A DNA stretch of 64,000 nucleotides from Cunninghamia lanceolata (Eukaryota; Streptophyta; Pinopsida; Cupressales; Cupressaceae). Below are positions 44,427 through 56,100 of this stretch, one piece after another. A program made the position numbers and the translations under genes. Position 1 is the stretch's first letter. Each line of letters opens with the position of its first letter. The stretch spans positions 6,262,001-6,326,000 of the forward strand of contig BSBN01000334.1 in the NCBI GenBank assembly GCA_027924645.1, written 5' to 3'. The notes beneath the pieces are model-generated. The model had not been told where the DNA came from. It made no database searches and saw only the letters and a list, made by a program, of their open reading frames with translations.

Positions 44427-47400
44427 TTACATATACTGAAGTATGTCTGCAAAAGTTGTTTTTAATTGAATGAATTTTGTAGCCCAACTTTGCTTCATTC
44501 TGTCCAAAATTGATATATGACTACTCAATAGGAATGCAAATGCATCTGCCCTTTTAGATCTGTTGGATCATTGGTCCGAGCTGTGATTTGAGCTTCGTTT
44601 ATGGCCTCATGCATGGCCTCTAACTTAGGGACAATTATCCCTCTGAGCTCACTCAACCTAATGATTCTATTTTTCTTCTCTTTTTCAAGCTTCTTAATTT
44701 CATTCAAAACTACAACTGTTTGACATTCTTGATTTATTATTGATGTAGCAAGTGGATCAAAATTTTGAGGAAGTTTTATCAGTTTATCCACCGGTTCTTT
44801 CATTTTCTTCTCAATCTCCACTGTTGTTTTAGACTAGGATATACAAAATTTGTATACATCACCTCCATCCTTAAGGGCATTTTCTAAAAATTTTATCCCA
44901 ATACCCATAACTCTTCTGTCATTTGAAGTTATCCCTTGCAGCTCAGAGAATCTTTTATCCAAAAACTCTTTCCTGACCTTCTCCTCAGTTGATTTCTCTA
45001 GAGAATCAAAATGTGTGCTAACACTATTGACTAGAGTTTTGAGATTACTGGAAGAGGAGGCTGTGGGATCCTTCTGGAAAGATGGCATGATCTTTTCCAA
45101 CACTCCGGATGCTACCTCTATAAGTTCACAGTCTTCCATGTGAGATTTCAGTAGTTTCTCTTTGACCTTTGCATTTGCAAATGAAGCTATCTTCATTGTT
45201 TGTATCGAAGATAGAGAGTCAAAATCTAATGGCCCTTTTAGTAATTCTAGTTCATCCATCTCATTAGTTGCTTTTGTCAAGAAGTCCTTGACAAATTCTT
45301 TTTCTCTTCTGCAGTGTCACTTTTGTTCTTTTCAGCTTGTTTCCTTCTTTACTTTTCACCTCTTTTTCTTTCTCCTTTATTATTTCTTCTTCTTTAGATC
45401 TAGAGTCAACAGGGGAAACCGGAGGAGAAATGTTAGTCTGATCATGGACCACCTCTTCTGAAGCAGAGGATTCCAAGTCCTTCGCTATTTCTGCACCAGT
45501 ATTCATTACCTCTTCTGTCACTTTCTCAGTAGACTCTTCTGCAACACTTGTGGTCGAGGGGTCAGTACCCAAGTCCTCTATAATTGGAATGTTGAATCTT
45601 TTGAATGCATTCTAGAGGATTTGTTCTGTCTCTTTTGCAACTTTGTCAGTCTCTCCGAGCATAAGTTGATTCATCCTTACTTTGCTCCTGAACTCATCCT
45701 TACAATCTTTGAATACCATATTCATTGTCTTGGGATCGATTGAAAAATATAGCTGAATTGCTATATGTTCCCAGATTTCTAGGTCTTTGCCTTGGGCATT
45801 GTTCTTTCTTATTTCTAGTTCCTTCTCTAAGCTTTTAGGGACCAGAGATATAATTTCAATAAATGCTTTGTTGTAGATATTTAGGCACCTGACTATGGCA
45901 TCTTGTAATATTTTCTAATCTGCTTCACCACAATCATCATAGAATTCAACCATTGGCTGAAGATTTCCATCCACTATGACTGATTTGATTATGTCATCAA
46001 TGTGAAGAGTGGGGTTTTCAACATATTCCTCTATCTTTTCTTCTTCCTTTTGTCCGGTAGAGGGTTCACTGGATGTTTTCTTCTTTTTCTTCATTTTCCT
46101 AATTTCTTCATCAGATTCAGTCTCCTCTTCATCCCTTTGACTGGCATAAGCCCTTGTGGCTTTTGTCTTTTTTCTTTTCTCTCCTTTGCCAGATGATTTT
46201 TTTTCCAGTTTTGATGACCTTGAGCTTTTGGCAGTGGTAGGTACAGATCTCCTTGATGATCTGGTCTGGGTAGAAGATTTCACCGGAACACTTTGCCCAC
46301 CTTTCTTTTCTGCCTTTTTCTTCTCTTCCTCAACCTTTCCCATCTTTTCCCTGTTGGCATCAAGTGTCTCCTTTGAGATGCCAAAGCCTTTTGCAAAATC
46401 TTCAACTTCTTTTCTCACCTTCCTCTTGATCTCTGGTTGTTTGAGTTCCACATGAATCTTTACACTTAGCTCCTGAAAGCTTCCAAACCTTTCTACCTTG
46501 GGATCTTTTGGCTGACTTAACATGTGTTCAATATGCAGCTCAATAATTTTCTCATCAAATTCATACCCCATCGGCATGATCCATACCATTCTTGGTTCCA
46601 CTGCCTCCATAAGGCACTGATCAGTTTCTACTATGAAGCAAACAATATCCCTATACTTTTCAACTAGAGCTTGGGGGATTCTCTCTCTTGCTTGCATCAT
46701 ACTCTGAAAGTTGTTTAAATATCCCCAGAGTGTTGTATTCTGTGCCTTAACATCACCAAGTCCATGCAAGTAATCCCTGATTTGTATGGCAACCGGTCTG
46801 TTATTTTGCCATATCCAGCCACTAGATCTGGGTAGCTCATTTATGAAGTAGAAAAATAGACACAATATCAATCCACCATATTTAAATTGAGTTCTTGTCC
46901 TTTTTGATCTTTTGTATGTTTTCCATCAGTTGACTCAGAAGGAGTTCACAGAGATCATACTCTGCATTCTTTCTCAGCATCTCATAGGTAGTATACACTG
47001 CAGTTCTGGATACTAAATTTTGCCTACTAGAGTGATATATCTTATACCCTATTATCATGGATGCAAACTTGATATCCGGGTTAGTGATGTCTTCAATGGT
47101 CATTGCCCTCTTATCAAATTTTGATCCAGTGGCCTCAGTTACAACGTGGTTTTTGACAGATTTAAGGACAGGTATCCCTTCAGAGGAGTGTAAACCAGTT
47201 ATTGCCCTAATTGCTTCCTTAGTGATCTTGTAAGGCTCGTTCAGCCATAGGAAGTTATCATGCACCCTACTCAGTACATACCGGACCCATTCATCTTCTT
47301 CAAAGTAGGGGAAATGAATGTACTGATCAAAATGTTTCTCTTAGATGCCCTTATATTGTGGTTTAAGTTCAAAAGTATCATCTAGCAATTATTTGTGATA

Positions 47401-47595
47401 GATGTCTCTTAGTTTGAATTCCCCAAACTCTTCAATATTTGCATGTATGTAAACCCTAATATCTTCCATATGTAACACACCATGCGGAACACTGGAGAAT
47501 GCTCCTAGGAGATCTACTTCCAAGGATTTGTATGGATGTTTCTTGAATTTAGGGTGAGGTCTATACGAGATTTTCACAATATTCGGTGTATTCAT
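44427..47595 (-). pseudogene. E3 copy 2 ORF2: unrecognised long protein (broken)
   Basis: Starts at ATG 47595 (MNTPNIVKIS) and runs colinear with copy 1 to DILQYM at 44427. It carries different lesions: early stops around 47389 and 47343, and a small shift at about 46885 where copy 1 is open. However, the stretch 45915-46871 (318 codons, from LILCLFFYFINELP through the charged middle part) is open here and closed in copy 1. The stop at 45915-45917 is at the same place as the shared ORF2 stop in E2 and copy 1. Confidence 0.68.
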
Positions 47596-48063
47596 CTTTC
47601 AAAAGATTTGCAGAGAGATATTGAGAACAGAAAATACCTTTTGTACTTCTAGGTTGTACGAAGTGAGCCGAATCAATTGCTGGATGAATTAGATTTTGCA
47701 GATGATCTTCTGATGGGCTTAAGGAATTTCTATTGCAGAGCTTCTTTTCATTTCTTCTTGAAAGAAGAATGAACAAATGCTAATGAGAAAACCCTTATAT
47801 TTCTCTGTAAACCCTAATATCATGTTGCATTAAATGCTCGACCTAAGTCTTTCCTTTTTGCCTTATTCGGATGACTTGAAGAACCGGATCAATCTTGATT
47901 TTAAACATCTTGCAGATCTTCCAAATCTTAACCATAGTTTACTTAGATGTTTCTCTTATGAGCCCTTTAATCCGCAACTCTCTTTGTGCCAGTTCTGGCA
48001 CCAATTGGCTGGCTGGGGGAACAAGGTTTTCTTTGTGTCTCCCCCTGAGCCAGAGCTCACTTT

Positions 48064-49247
48064 TTAATTTCTGGGAGGAATATCAGCACCAGAGTCTGGT
48101 GCTGATCCATCCCCTACATTCTCTATACTTTTCTTCACCCAAATCTTGTTCATCTCACTTTGAACTTCATGCACATTCACCTTTTGTTTTCCCTTATCTT
48201 GATTCTAATTATGATATACTGGACCTCTTCTGTCCTGATTCTTGCTTCTACAAAATTTTGCAATATGACTAGATCTATTGCAAATTTGGCAAACAACATT
48301 TCTTTCCATATTTTATTGATATCCTCTTGATCTATATTGATTAGCCATGTGACCCATTCTATTGCATGCAAAGCATCTACCATTGAATGAATTGTTTGCC
48401 TGCATATTTCTACTTTCATGAGATTTGAGACCATACCTTTTGCGGTTAAAACACTGTCTGGAGAAGGATGTATTAGTCTGATTCATTCTCTTTCTGCACT
48501 GATTAGCTCTATGACCAAAGTTATTGTAGTTGTGGCAATATCCATTGAAGGATGGATATCTTTGAGCATTAGGCTGTCTTACTGGAGGTCTTCTAGGCTT
48601 GTTTCTTGGATTTTCTGATCTAAAATTCTTCTGACTGGATCCAGAGCTTTCTCCTTTCTCATATCCCAAACCACACTTGTCATCTACCCTCTTTTAAGTT
48701 TCAAGAAGAACTTCAAGTTGAGCAAAACTTATCTTGAATTTCTCTTTATATTCATTTGTTGTTTGAAGATCCCTTTTAAGAGAGATAATTTGATCCTCAA
48801 GTTTTTCTTCATTATCTTTAGCATCTTCAAGATTAGATTCAAGATGTCTGATAATTCTATCCATCTTGTGGCAATCTTTTGATTTCTCCTTGAGGGATTG
48901 TCTTAGATCATCTTCAGTTTTTCTTTTCTCTTCAACCTCTTGGGTAAACTTCATAACTCCTGATTTCATTTCATGTCTTAAACCATAATGATTTCTTTTG
49001 ATAACTTTTCACATAACTTGGTTTTCTCCTTCAGATCTTCATTTGTATCATTGGCTTCACCTTGACTTGCCAATTGCTAAAGTAGCTCTTTTCTCTTTTT
49101 CATAGAGAGACTTAATTTGTCTTTTAGTTCTCTCATGAAATCATTAGCCTGTTTGAGTCTTTCCTTTAATTCATTGACTTTAGAGTTTGACTACTCAAGA
49201 TCATCAAGGGCAGTCTTGAGTTGCTCCCTTAACCCATATACATCCAT
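48064..49247 (-). pseudogene. E3 copy 2 ORF1: coiled-coil zinc-knuckle protein
   Basis: ATG at 49247 with the same MDVYGLREQL start, coiled coil, KGESSGSSQKNF motif and four knuckles (for example CFACNRMGHMANQ with the last Cys changed to Tyr). The TAG at 49077-49079 is shared with copy 1 and E2. A frameshift lies near 48975, where copy 1 is open, and a stop at about 48690. Confidence 0.68.
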
Positions 49248-49312
49248 TTGAATTCCCAGATCTTCCTCAAGCTGTTAGACTCTGTTAGGAGGAACCTAGC
49301 TCTGATACCAAT

Positions 49313-50408
49313 TGTTCATAACTAAGAGTGGGGGGGTGAATCAGTTATCCTAATAATTTCTACTTTCTGAACTTTCTTAATAATCAATGCAACATTAATT
49401 CAAATAAGCAAACATAACCATGAAATGAAAATACACATGACACAATATTTTTGATGTGGAAACTCTGTTAATGGAAAAAACCATGGGGTGATTAACCCAA
49501 GATTGTATTCTCTGTTAGAAGAATGGAAATACAAAATGGCACTTGCCAATTAGGGCTCACTGCCAGAGCACACTACTCAGAAAAGGCATGTTGCCTATAA
49601 GAGACACACTGTCTACAATTTATAAAGAGTGTAATACAATACTTGAACTGATAAGGAGCATCAACATATGCTGGAGTTCAGTTCCGGTTAGGGTTAGTAC
49701 ACTTTTCTACTGCACTTCATCTTTCCTCTTTTTTTGTGTTGCTTTCCTTTCACATACCGAACCTTCCTTTCTACTTTTACTTGGGTCTACTGCTTTTCTT
49801 CACACATTTCACAAAACCATGACACCCCTCATAACTAAAACCATCTTATATATATGCAAAAGTGATTTCATCACCTTTCTAGTCAGCATCCGGAATAGTT
49901 AATAATTTCCTCAAACTCTGATCTGTCGGCTGAATCCTTGCACACCAAGTAATGCGGATCAATCATATACTTGTAGAAGTCATCAATTATGTATGTCAAA
50001 CATAACTTATGCCTTAAGAACCTTTTCCATCATCAGTAACACATCCGGAATAATGTTTGATGTTCTGCCAGTCAGTTCTCCCTCTGTTCACACTGTCACT
50101 TGTGAACCCGACACTCAAGCATTCATATCTCTTTATCCTTTCCACACTGGAGGCTCAAACCCTAGAATCTATCAGTCAAGATACTCCTCTTGACATACCC
50201 ACATTTGTACTTCACTGAGATACTTCTACTGAGAGATCCAGACCTATCTGTTAGACCTTACTGACTGCTCTGTTCTTGCTTACCGGACCTCAACAGTTCT
50301 TCAATCTAACTTTTAGTGAGGGCCTATCATGTCTTGTGGACATGTGGGATAAACTTTATTGCCATCAATGAGAACATTCATGAGTCGATATAGTGTTTCT
50401 TGCCAACA
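49313..50408 (-). repeat. E3 LTR 3 (outer 5' LTR)
   Basis: It begins TGTTCATAACTAAGAG and ends TTTCTTGCCAACA, followed by GGAAT (50409-50413) and E4 ORF1. The primer site of copy 2 is at 49299-49312 (minus strand). Confidence 0.9.
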
Positions 50409-50413
50409 GGAAT

Positions 50414-50656
50414 ATGGTATGCTACAATTGCAATAGGCTTGGACATGTTGCAAGATTCTGTGGAAGCAAGAATGAGAAAAGAGACTATCCTGTAGAAAAG
50501 AGGAAAACATAGCAGAGAGAAGATAAAGGTAAGAACAAGGTTGATCCAGTAGAAATAAAGAAGGAAATGAGCAAGGTCTAGATTAACAAGGATGTAAATG
50601 AGGTCAAGGATGGATCCACACCAGCCTCTAGTGCAGATACTTCCTCCAAGAAGTGA
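50414..50656 (+). pseudogene. E4 ORF1, 3' part
   Basis: It resumes at the fourth zinc knuckle, CYNCNRLGHVARFC (intact C-x2-C-x4-H-x4-C), then a Lys/Glu-rich tail and the conserved end DGSTPASSADTSSKK with TGA at 50654-50656. The tail matches E2/E3 ORF1 (DGS.P.SGAD.PSK). A few in-frame stops are present. Confidence 0.72.
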
Positions 50657-51125
50657 ATTGGGTGCTTTGGCTCAGGGGGGCTCTTATTGAAAATCTTGAT
50701 CCCCTAACCAAATAGATGGTGTTGAGATCCAGCACTAAGATATAAGCTAAAGTAGTATTGTATGGATCATTTGGAGAAGAAACTGATAGAAAAAGAGCTG
50801 ATGTGGTACATTTCAAATAATTTTATTCAAGTGTGTTCAATAGTGAGGTGTTTGATAGCTTTTTGAGAGCAACATTTATGACAATTATGTTTTTATATAA
50901 CAAGGGTTAAAAAGGGTTGAGTTCTATAGACTAATCACTTTGCATACAAGATATCAAGTGGCCGAGGAGAACTGAAGCAAAATTCTAAGCGATTTCATCA
51001 ATTTCCAGTAATCTAAAGCACTTAGAGCAATTTCAGTGAAGAAAACCCTAATTTGGCAAAAGAGGTATTTACAGTTCAAAACCCTACTATGAACTTGTTT
51101 AAATTCTTGGTGAAATAGAGACACC
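50657..51125 (+). other. E4 ORF1-ORF2 spacer
   Basis: About 470 nt, the same length as the E2/E3 spacer, with GCTCAGGGGGG just downstream of ORF1. No conserved coding frame. Confidence 0.5.
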
Positions 51126-54100
51126 ATGAGTTATTGAAATCACTACGAGGGTATGACCAAAATTCAAGAAACACCCTTTCAAATCAATAGAAGTTGATCC
51201 AAATGGTGTGATGCATGCAGAGGATATTACGGCTTATATCCATGTTGCTCTAGAGGAAGTTAGTGATAGCTAGATTACAGAATTGTATCTAAAACATATA
51301 ACTAGTGATAATTTTGATCTTAAGGAGAAATATAAGGGATTGGAAGAGAAGAAATTCATTCAGTATATAGATTTAAAACCATTTGTAGAGAATGATTGGG
51401 TCCGGTATGTACTAAGCAGAATCCATGATGAATTTATGTGGCTTGACACTCCATTCATGATCACAAAAGATGCCATAAGGGCGGTCACAGGGTTAAACTC
51501 TACCGGTACAATACCTATATTGAAGGTTGTAAATAATAACACAGTGACAGAAGCCACCAGAGCCAAATTTTATAAAAGGGCATTGACAATCGATGACATT
51601 GAGGACCGTGTAGTTAGGTTTACATCCATGGTGATAAGCTATAAGATCTACTTCATAAACTAAAAAAAATCTATCTCCGCTATTGCCATATATAGAGCAT
51701 ATGAGATGGTGAAGAAAAATGTTGATTATGGCTTTTGTGAGTTGATCCGGCAATAGTTAATAGAGAACCTAAAGAAGACAAAGGAATCAAAATATCCATT
51801 CAAGTATGGTACGTTGATTATCTTCTTATTCTTCTATTTTATACAAGAATTACTAGGGATGAAGAACTTGTTATGGTTTAACAACAAACCTGTTGCCACA
51901 CAAATTAGGAATCACTTAAATAACATAGGAAGCCATGATGCATAGAATATAGCCCTATAGGGCTATTTCAAAAAATTTCAAATGGTCATGTAGTCTAGGA
52001 AAAGGATTCTTAGGTCAATCATGGAAAAATATAAAAATTATATATGTTTTATTATTAACAAAGACCAATGTATGATGGAGGCTGTTGAGCCTGGGATAGT
52101 TTGGGTCCTCCCAATGGGCTATGAAGTGGTAGAAAACATACTGGATGGTTATGTTGACCTTATGTTGAAGAAACCTAGAGACACCAATGAGCCAAGACTT
52201 GGAACCTAGGAGGAGTTATCTATGAATGTGCATGTTGAACTAAGAAAACAAGAAACTCATAAAACGATGAGGAAATTGGTAGATGTTCATGCCCAGAGCA
52301 TGGGACTTACTAAATAAGAGATTGCCAAAACAAGAGCAAGGGCATTAGCAACTAGGGCAACTGAAAGAATGAAGGAAAGTGAGCCTGAAAAGGCTCTGAA
52401 AGGGAAAGAAATAAAATTAGAGGCACCTGTAGCTCCAAAGAAAAGGACAAGAGTTTCCACATCTACTGAAACAACCTCAAAATCCCTAGGTTCTACCCCA
52501 TCTGCAGAAATACCCTCTAAGAAATCCATTGACAAAGGTCATAAAAGGCAAAAGATTAAAGGACAAAGAATGTATGCCAGTGTGGGTGAAGAAGAAGATG
52601 AAGAAACCGAATCAGATGAAGAGGTCAAGAAGATGAAAACAAAATCAGCTGAAGCCACTAGTTCTAAGCAACTCAAGCCATCTAGAAAGAGGAAAGGAAG
52701 GAAGAGGCAGAAGAAAGTAGATCCTAAAGAAGTAGAGGCTACAATAAGTCTTGAAGATGTACTAAAGGCTATAATAGTTGATGGAAATTTGAAACCTATA
52801 GCCCAACTATATGATGAGTATGAGGATGCAGACAAAAGCATCATTGAGACTGCTACCATTCAATATTTGTAGATTTATAATAGAGATCTTATTGAGGTAG
52901 CCAATGACCTCCTAGATAGCCTAGGAAAAATTATGTGTGCCAAGAAGGAAGCAGCCATGGCTAAAGATGTTGAGGTAAGAGAAAATTCAATGCTGAAATT
53001 TTGTCCAGATGTGACTCTAGAGGAAAGAACCAAGGCCTTCAAGATACTTGGAAATAAAATTGAAATAAAAAGGAGAGTCAACACTTTAATGGCAGGAAAT
53101 ATAGAGAAACTTATTAAGGACACAGAGCAAACAATTCTTCAAATTCTAAAAGATCTTAACATCCCAACTATAGATGATAAAGAAGATACAAATGTTGGTG
53201 ATGGCACCTCTCTACCCAAAGTCAACATGGATCAAGGCTTAGAGCAAACTAAGACAAATCCTCTAATGAGCCCTATAAAAGACAAAGAAGTGGAGGAACA
53301 AGAGGAAGAGAAAAGTCCTGAGAAAACTGAAGATCTTGAGGAAATAACCTTAGAAAAGAAAGAATCTGATCAAGCCACAATCACTAATGATCAAGACAAA
53401 GATGACAAGGACAAAACAAGGACAAGTCCTCCTTTGGATCAGTAAATTGATGATCAAGAAAACAAGGAAAAGACTATTGAGTAGAATAAAAATAATGATC
53501 AAGATGAGAAGAGCCCTCCACCAGAAGAAAATATTGGTGAACAAGAGGATATGGACTTAGAACTGCCAGAGAAAAATCAAGAAGTGTCTAATATGGCAAG
53601 AGACATTGTTGCCTTACAGGATCTAGTAGATTTTGTTAAAAAAAATTTAGAAAAGCAACATGAAACACATGTGTTGGATGCACCTGAGTTTCTGCAAAGA
53701 CCAATAAATTTGGCTTCAATGTCTCCTTTGCAAAAATTTAAACTGGTATCAATTGTTCAAGAAAAATCTCAAGAAGAGATTCTAAAGTCACATATATAGG
53801 ATAGTGAACTCATTGGTGAGACATCCAGCATTTTGGAAAAGTTGATGCCTGCATACCAGAAGGATATGTATCATTATCATCAACTGATCAACTTAAAGGT
53901 ATGATAAAATCAATTAGTACACATTTTGAATCTTTTGAGAAATCTACAGTTGCTAGAGTTAAAAAAGAATTTGATGATAAAAAGTTGACTAAATTGAAGA
54001 GCAAGCTAGACAATGCCATAATTTTGCTAGATAATAGTATTAAGAATATAGAGAGTGCTATTAAGGAAGCTTGTGATATATATGAATTCTACTTATCATG

Positions 54101-54518
54101 GCTTAAGACTACTAAGGAAATGGATGATAAGATCAAAGTTATGGAACTTTAATTAATGAATATTTCTAAGACTTATGATCCGGTAGTTGATTCCATGAGC
54201 AGTAAGGAAATACAAGTTGTAAATATTCACAATAGCATAAGTAGTCTACTAAGCAAAAATGAAGAAATGAAAAGAAAAATGTGCTAGTTGAGAGTGTTGA
54301 TAAGTCCTAAAATTGATTCAATGACAAGTCTAGTTGCTGAAGCCTCAAGAGTCAAGGCAATAACTTAAATACCTATTGATGTACAGAGGGCAGAAGACTT
54401 AGTTTTTTAGATAAATGGCAACATTAAAATTTTGGATAGAGCTAAGAATTGGTGGGATGGAGAACTAGCACAATTAAAGATTGTTTACAATGATATCCTA
54501 TCACCCACAACTAACTAA
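51126..54518 (+). pseudogene. E4 ORF2: diverged homologue of E2/E3 ORF2 (broken)
   Basis: The frame is colinear with E2 ORF2: PKFKKHPFKSIEVDPNG, WVRYVLSRIHDEFMWLDTP, ITKDAIRAVTGLNSTGTIP, ATRAKFYKRALTIDDI, WVLPMGYEV, then ETESDEEVKKMK, an acidic section expanded relative to E2 (53220-53560), and a C-terminal helical part with SISTHFESFEKS and LDRAKNWWDGELAQLK ending at 54518. There are frequent stops, and frameshifts near the start (about 51135) and at about 53880. Conservation between two LTR families argues for long-term protein-level constraint. Function unknown. Confidence 0.68.
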
Positions 54519-54601
54519 ATTGGAAGATTGCACCTGTACATATGCGGCTAAGTATAACATTTTTGTAGTTTTTCACATCATTTTGTTATCTGTATATACA
54601 C

Positions 54602-54816
54602 CTTTGCCATTGATGTCGAAGGGGAGAAGAAGATCCAGTAAAAAATGGCTAGACATCTTAAGGAAAGAAGAAAAATAGGGTGTACATAGTAAGGGGGAGT
54701 AGCTAAGCATTTTTCGTTAAGTGTTGCCATCAATGCCAAAGGGGGAGATTGTTGGCAAAATAGTCAAGTGACACGACTGTTATGATTGGAGACTTAATGT
54801 TGTCATTGATGGAAAC
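54602..54816 (+). promoter_or_regulatory. E4 polypurine tract region with hairpin arms
   Basis: TTGCCATTGATGTCGAAGGG followed by GAG (54602-54624), AAGGGGGAG (near 54690), and the terminal AAAGGGGGAGAT (54738-54749) before the LTR. The arm GTTGCCATCAATGCCAA (54723-54739) is the inverse of TTGTCATTGATGGAAAC (54800-54816), with two mismatches. Confidence 0.72.
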
Positions 54817-56095
54817 AACCTATCATGTTTGAAGACAACTCCTGAGACAAAGATGTGTATAGTATTTGATTCCGTAAGATTGACCTAGCCAAATTGACTA
54901 AGTATTGTAACTCATTGAGCTAGGGACAAAAATCTAGTTGGTAATCCTCCGTAGATGAAGATCTTACTTTGTGGTTTTGGTATGCTATACTTAGATGTTA
55001 TGCAATATTATATCCTAAGTTTTATATTCTTAACATCTCTGGAAGTTGTGTTGGAAATTGCCTAAGTCCGGTAAGCATAGGAGTGAGGAACAATGCAGAA
55101 CACTTGAGTAATGTACTCTGCATTCCTCTACTATTGAGTATCTCAATTTACAGTTTTAAGGTGTTGTAAACAAAAATGAAGAGTATCTAATTCTAAAGTT
55201 GTAGAGTTTGAAGTTCATCGGAAGATCATGTACCAGTTACTGAGTATCGACATTTAGACTGACAGTGTTCTACAATGACAGTGTAAGTAGTTTAGAGGTC
55301 TGCAATTTGCCACATAAGAATATTGTGATCTGTAGTCATGAAGATATGACTAGTGATGGGTAATGAAGATTCTTCAAAGGTTTATATTGGTCGACATAAC
55401 TTCATGCAAAGAATCCAAGCTGATAGAGTATGAGGTTTTTGTGTACATGGTTCATCTCTAGTAAGTCGACCAAGTTTGAGTTAATTCTTGATGCAGATAT
55501 ATATATATATATATATATGATAGATTTCAGCATTGAAGGTATGGGAGTATGCGAATATAGTGCGAATTCGATATGTAAGCAATCTAAGGGAATTTATTGA
55601 TAAGAAAGAAGCAATAAGAGCAGAAGAATAGAGTATATATGAAGCAAAGTAGAAAAGTAGGATAGACATAATGAAGACTTTTGAATTTGTATACTGAGCT
55701 ATTAATGGAACTACACTTCAGCATTTTGTAGATGCATTTGTAACAGTCCTCTCTTGGCAGTGAGCCAATCCTTTTCTATCTTCTCTTCTTTTTTTGGTAG
55801 TGAGCCTCTTGCAGTGAGCATTTCTTTGGACAGTAAGTCCTTGGGTACTGAGCCTTCATATAATTCAATTTTGATATCGTAATATATTGTGAGCTAACAC
55901 GCACCGTGGTTTTTCCATTTTTGAGTTTTCCATGTAAAATCCTAGTGTATATGTGTTATGACTATGTGGCTACTCTTCTTATGTTTACATTGCTTTCATG
56001 TTATTGAATTTGGTAAATGAATTAATAAATATATGAAAGAAAGGTTTTACAGAATACTGATTCACCCCACCTCTCAGTATTCTTTGTGATCAATA
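54750..56095 (+). repeat. E4 3' LTR
   Basis: It starts TGTTGGCAAAATAGTCAAG and ends TTTGTGATCAATA (decayed CAACA), followed by GATGT (56096-56100). It matches the 5' LTR throughout, with a shorter (TA)n. Confidence 0.88.
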
Positions 56096-56100
56096 GATGT

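Larger units (their letters stand above)
36861..50408 (-). mobile_element. E3: tandem LTR-internal-LTR-internal-LTR array, E2 family, minus strand
   Basis: Three LTRs of about 1.1 kb (36861-37956, 43084-44183, 49313-50408) alternate with two colinear internal regions of 5.13 kb (37957-43083 and 44184-49312), all minus strand. Only the outermost ends carry a target duplication (GGAAT), so this is one insertion, not two. Each internal copy has its own primer site, ORF1, ORF2 and polypurine tract. The likely origin is unequal recombination between LTRs of homologous copies, or recombination before integration. Confidence 0.9.
34512..56095 (+). mobile_element. E4: polymerase-less LTR retrotransposon of a second family, plus strand
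   Basis: LTRs at 34512-35916 and 54750-56095 (TGTTG...CAACA) flank an internal region with a primer site, ORF1 (coiled coil, zinc knuckles) and ORF2, interrupted by the 13.5-kb array E3. LTR sequences differ from those of E2/E3 except in the terminal block and the CATTGATGGCAAC arm. No polymerase, integrase or protease is present. Colinearity with E2 at both the coding and cis-signal level shows common ancestry of the two families. Confidence 0.88.
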
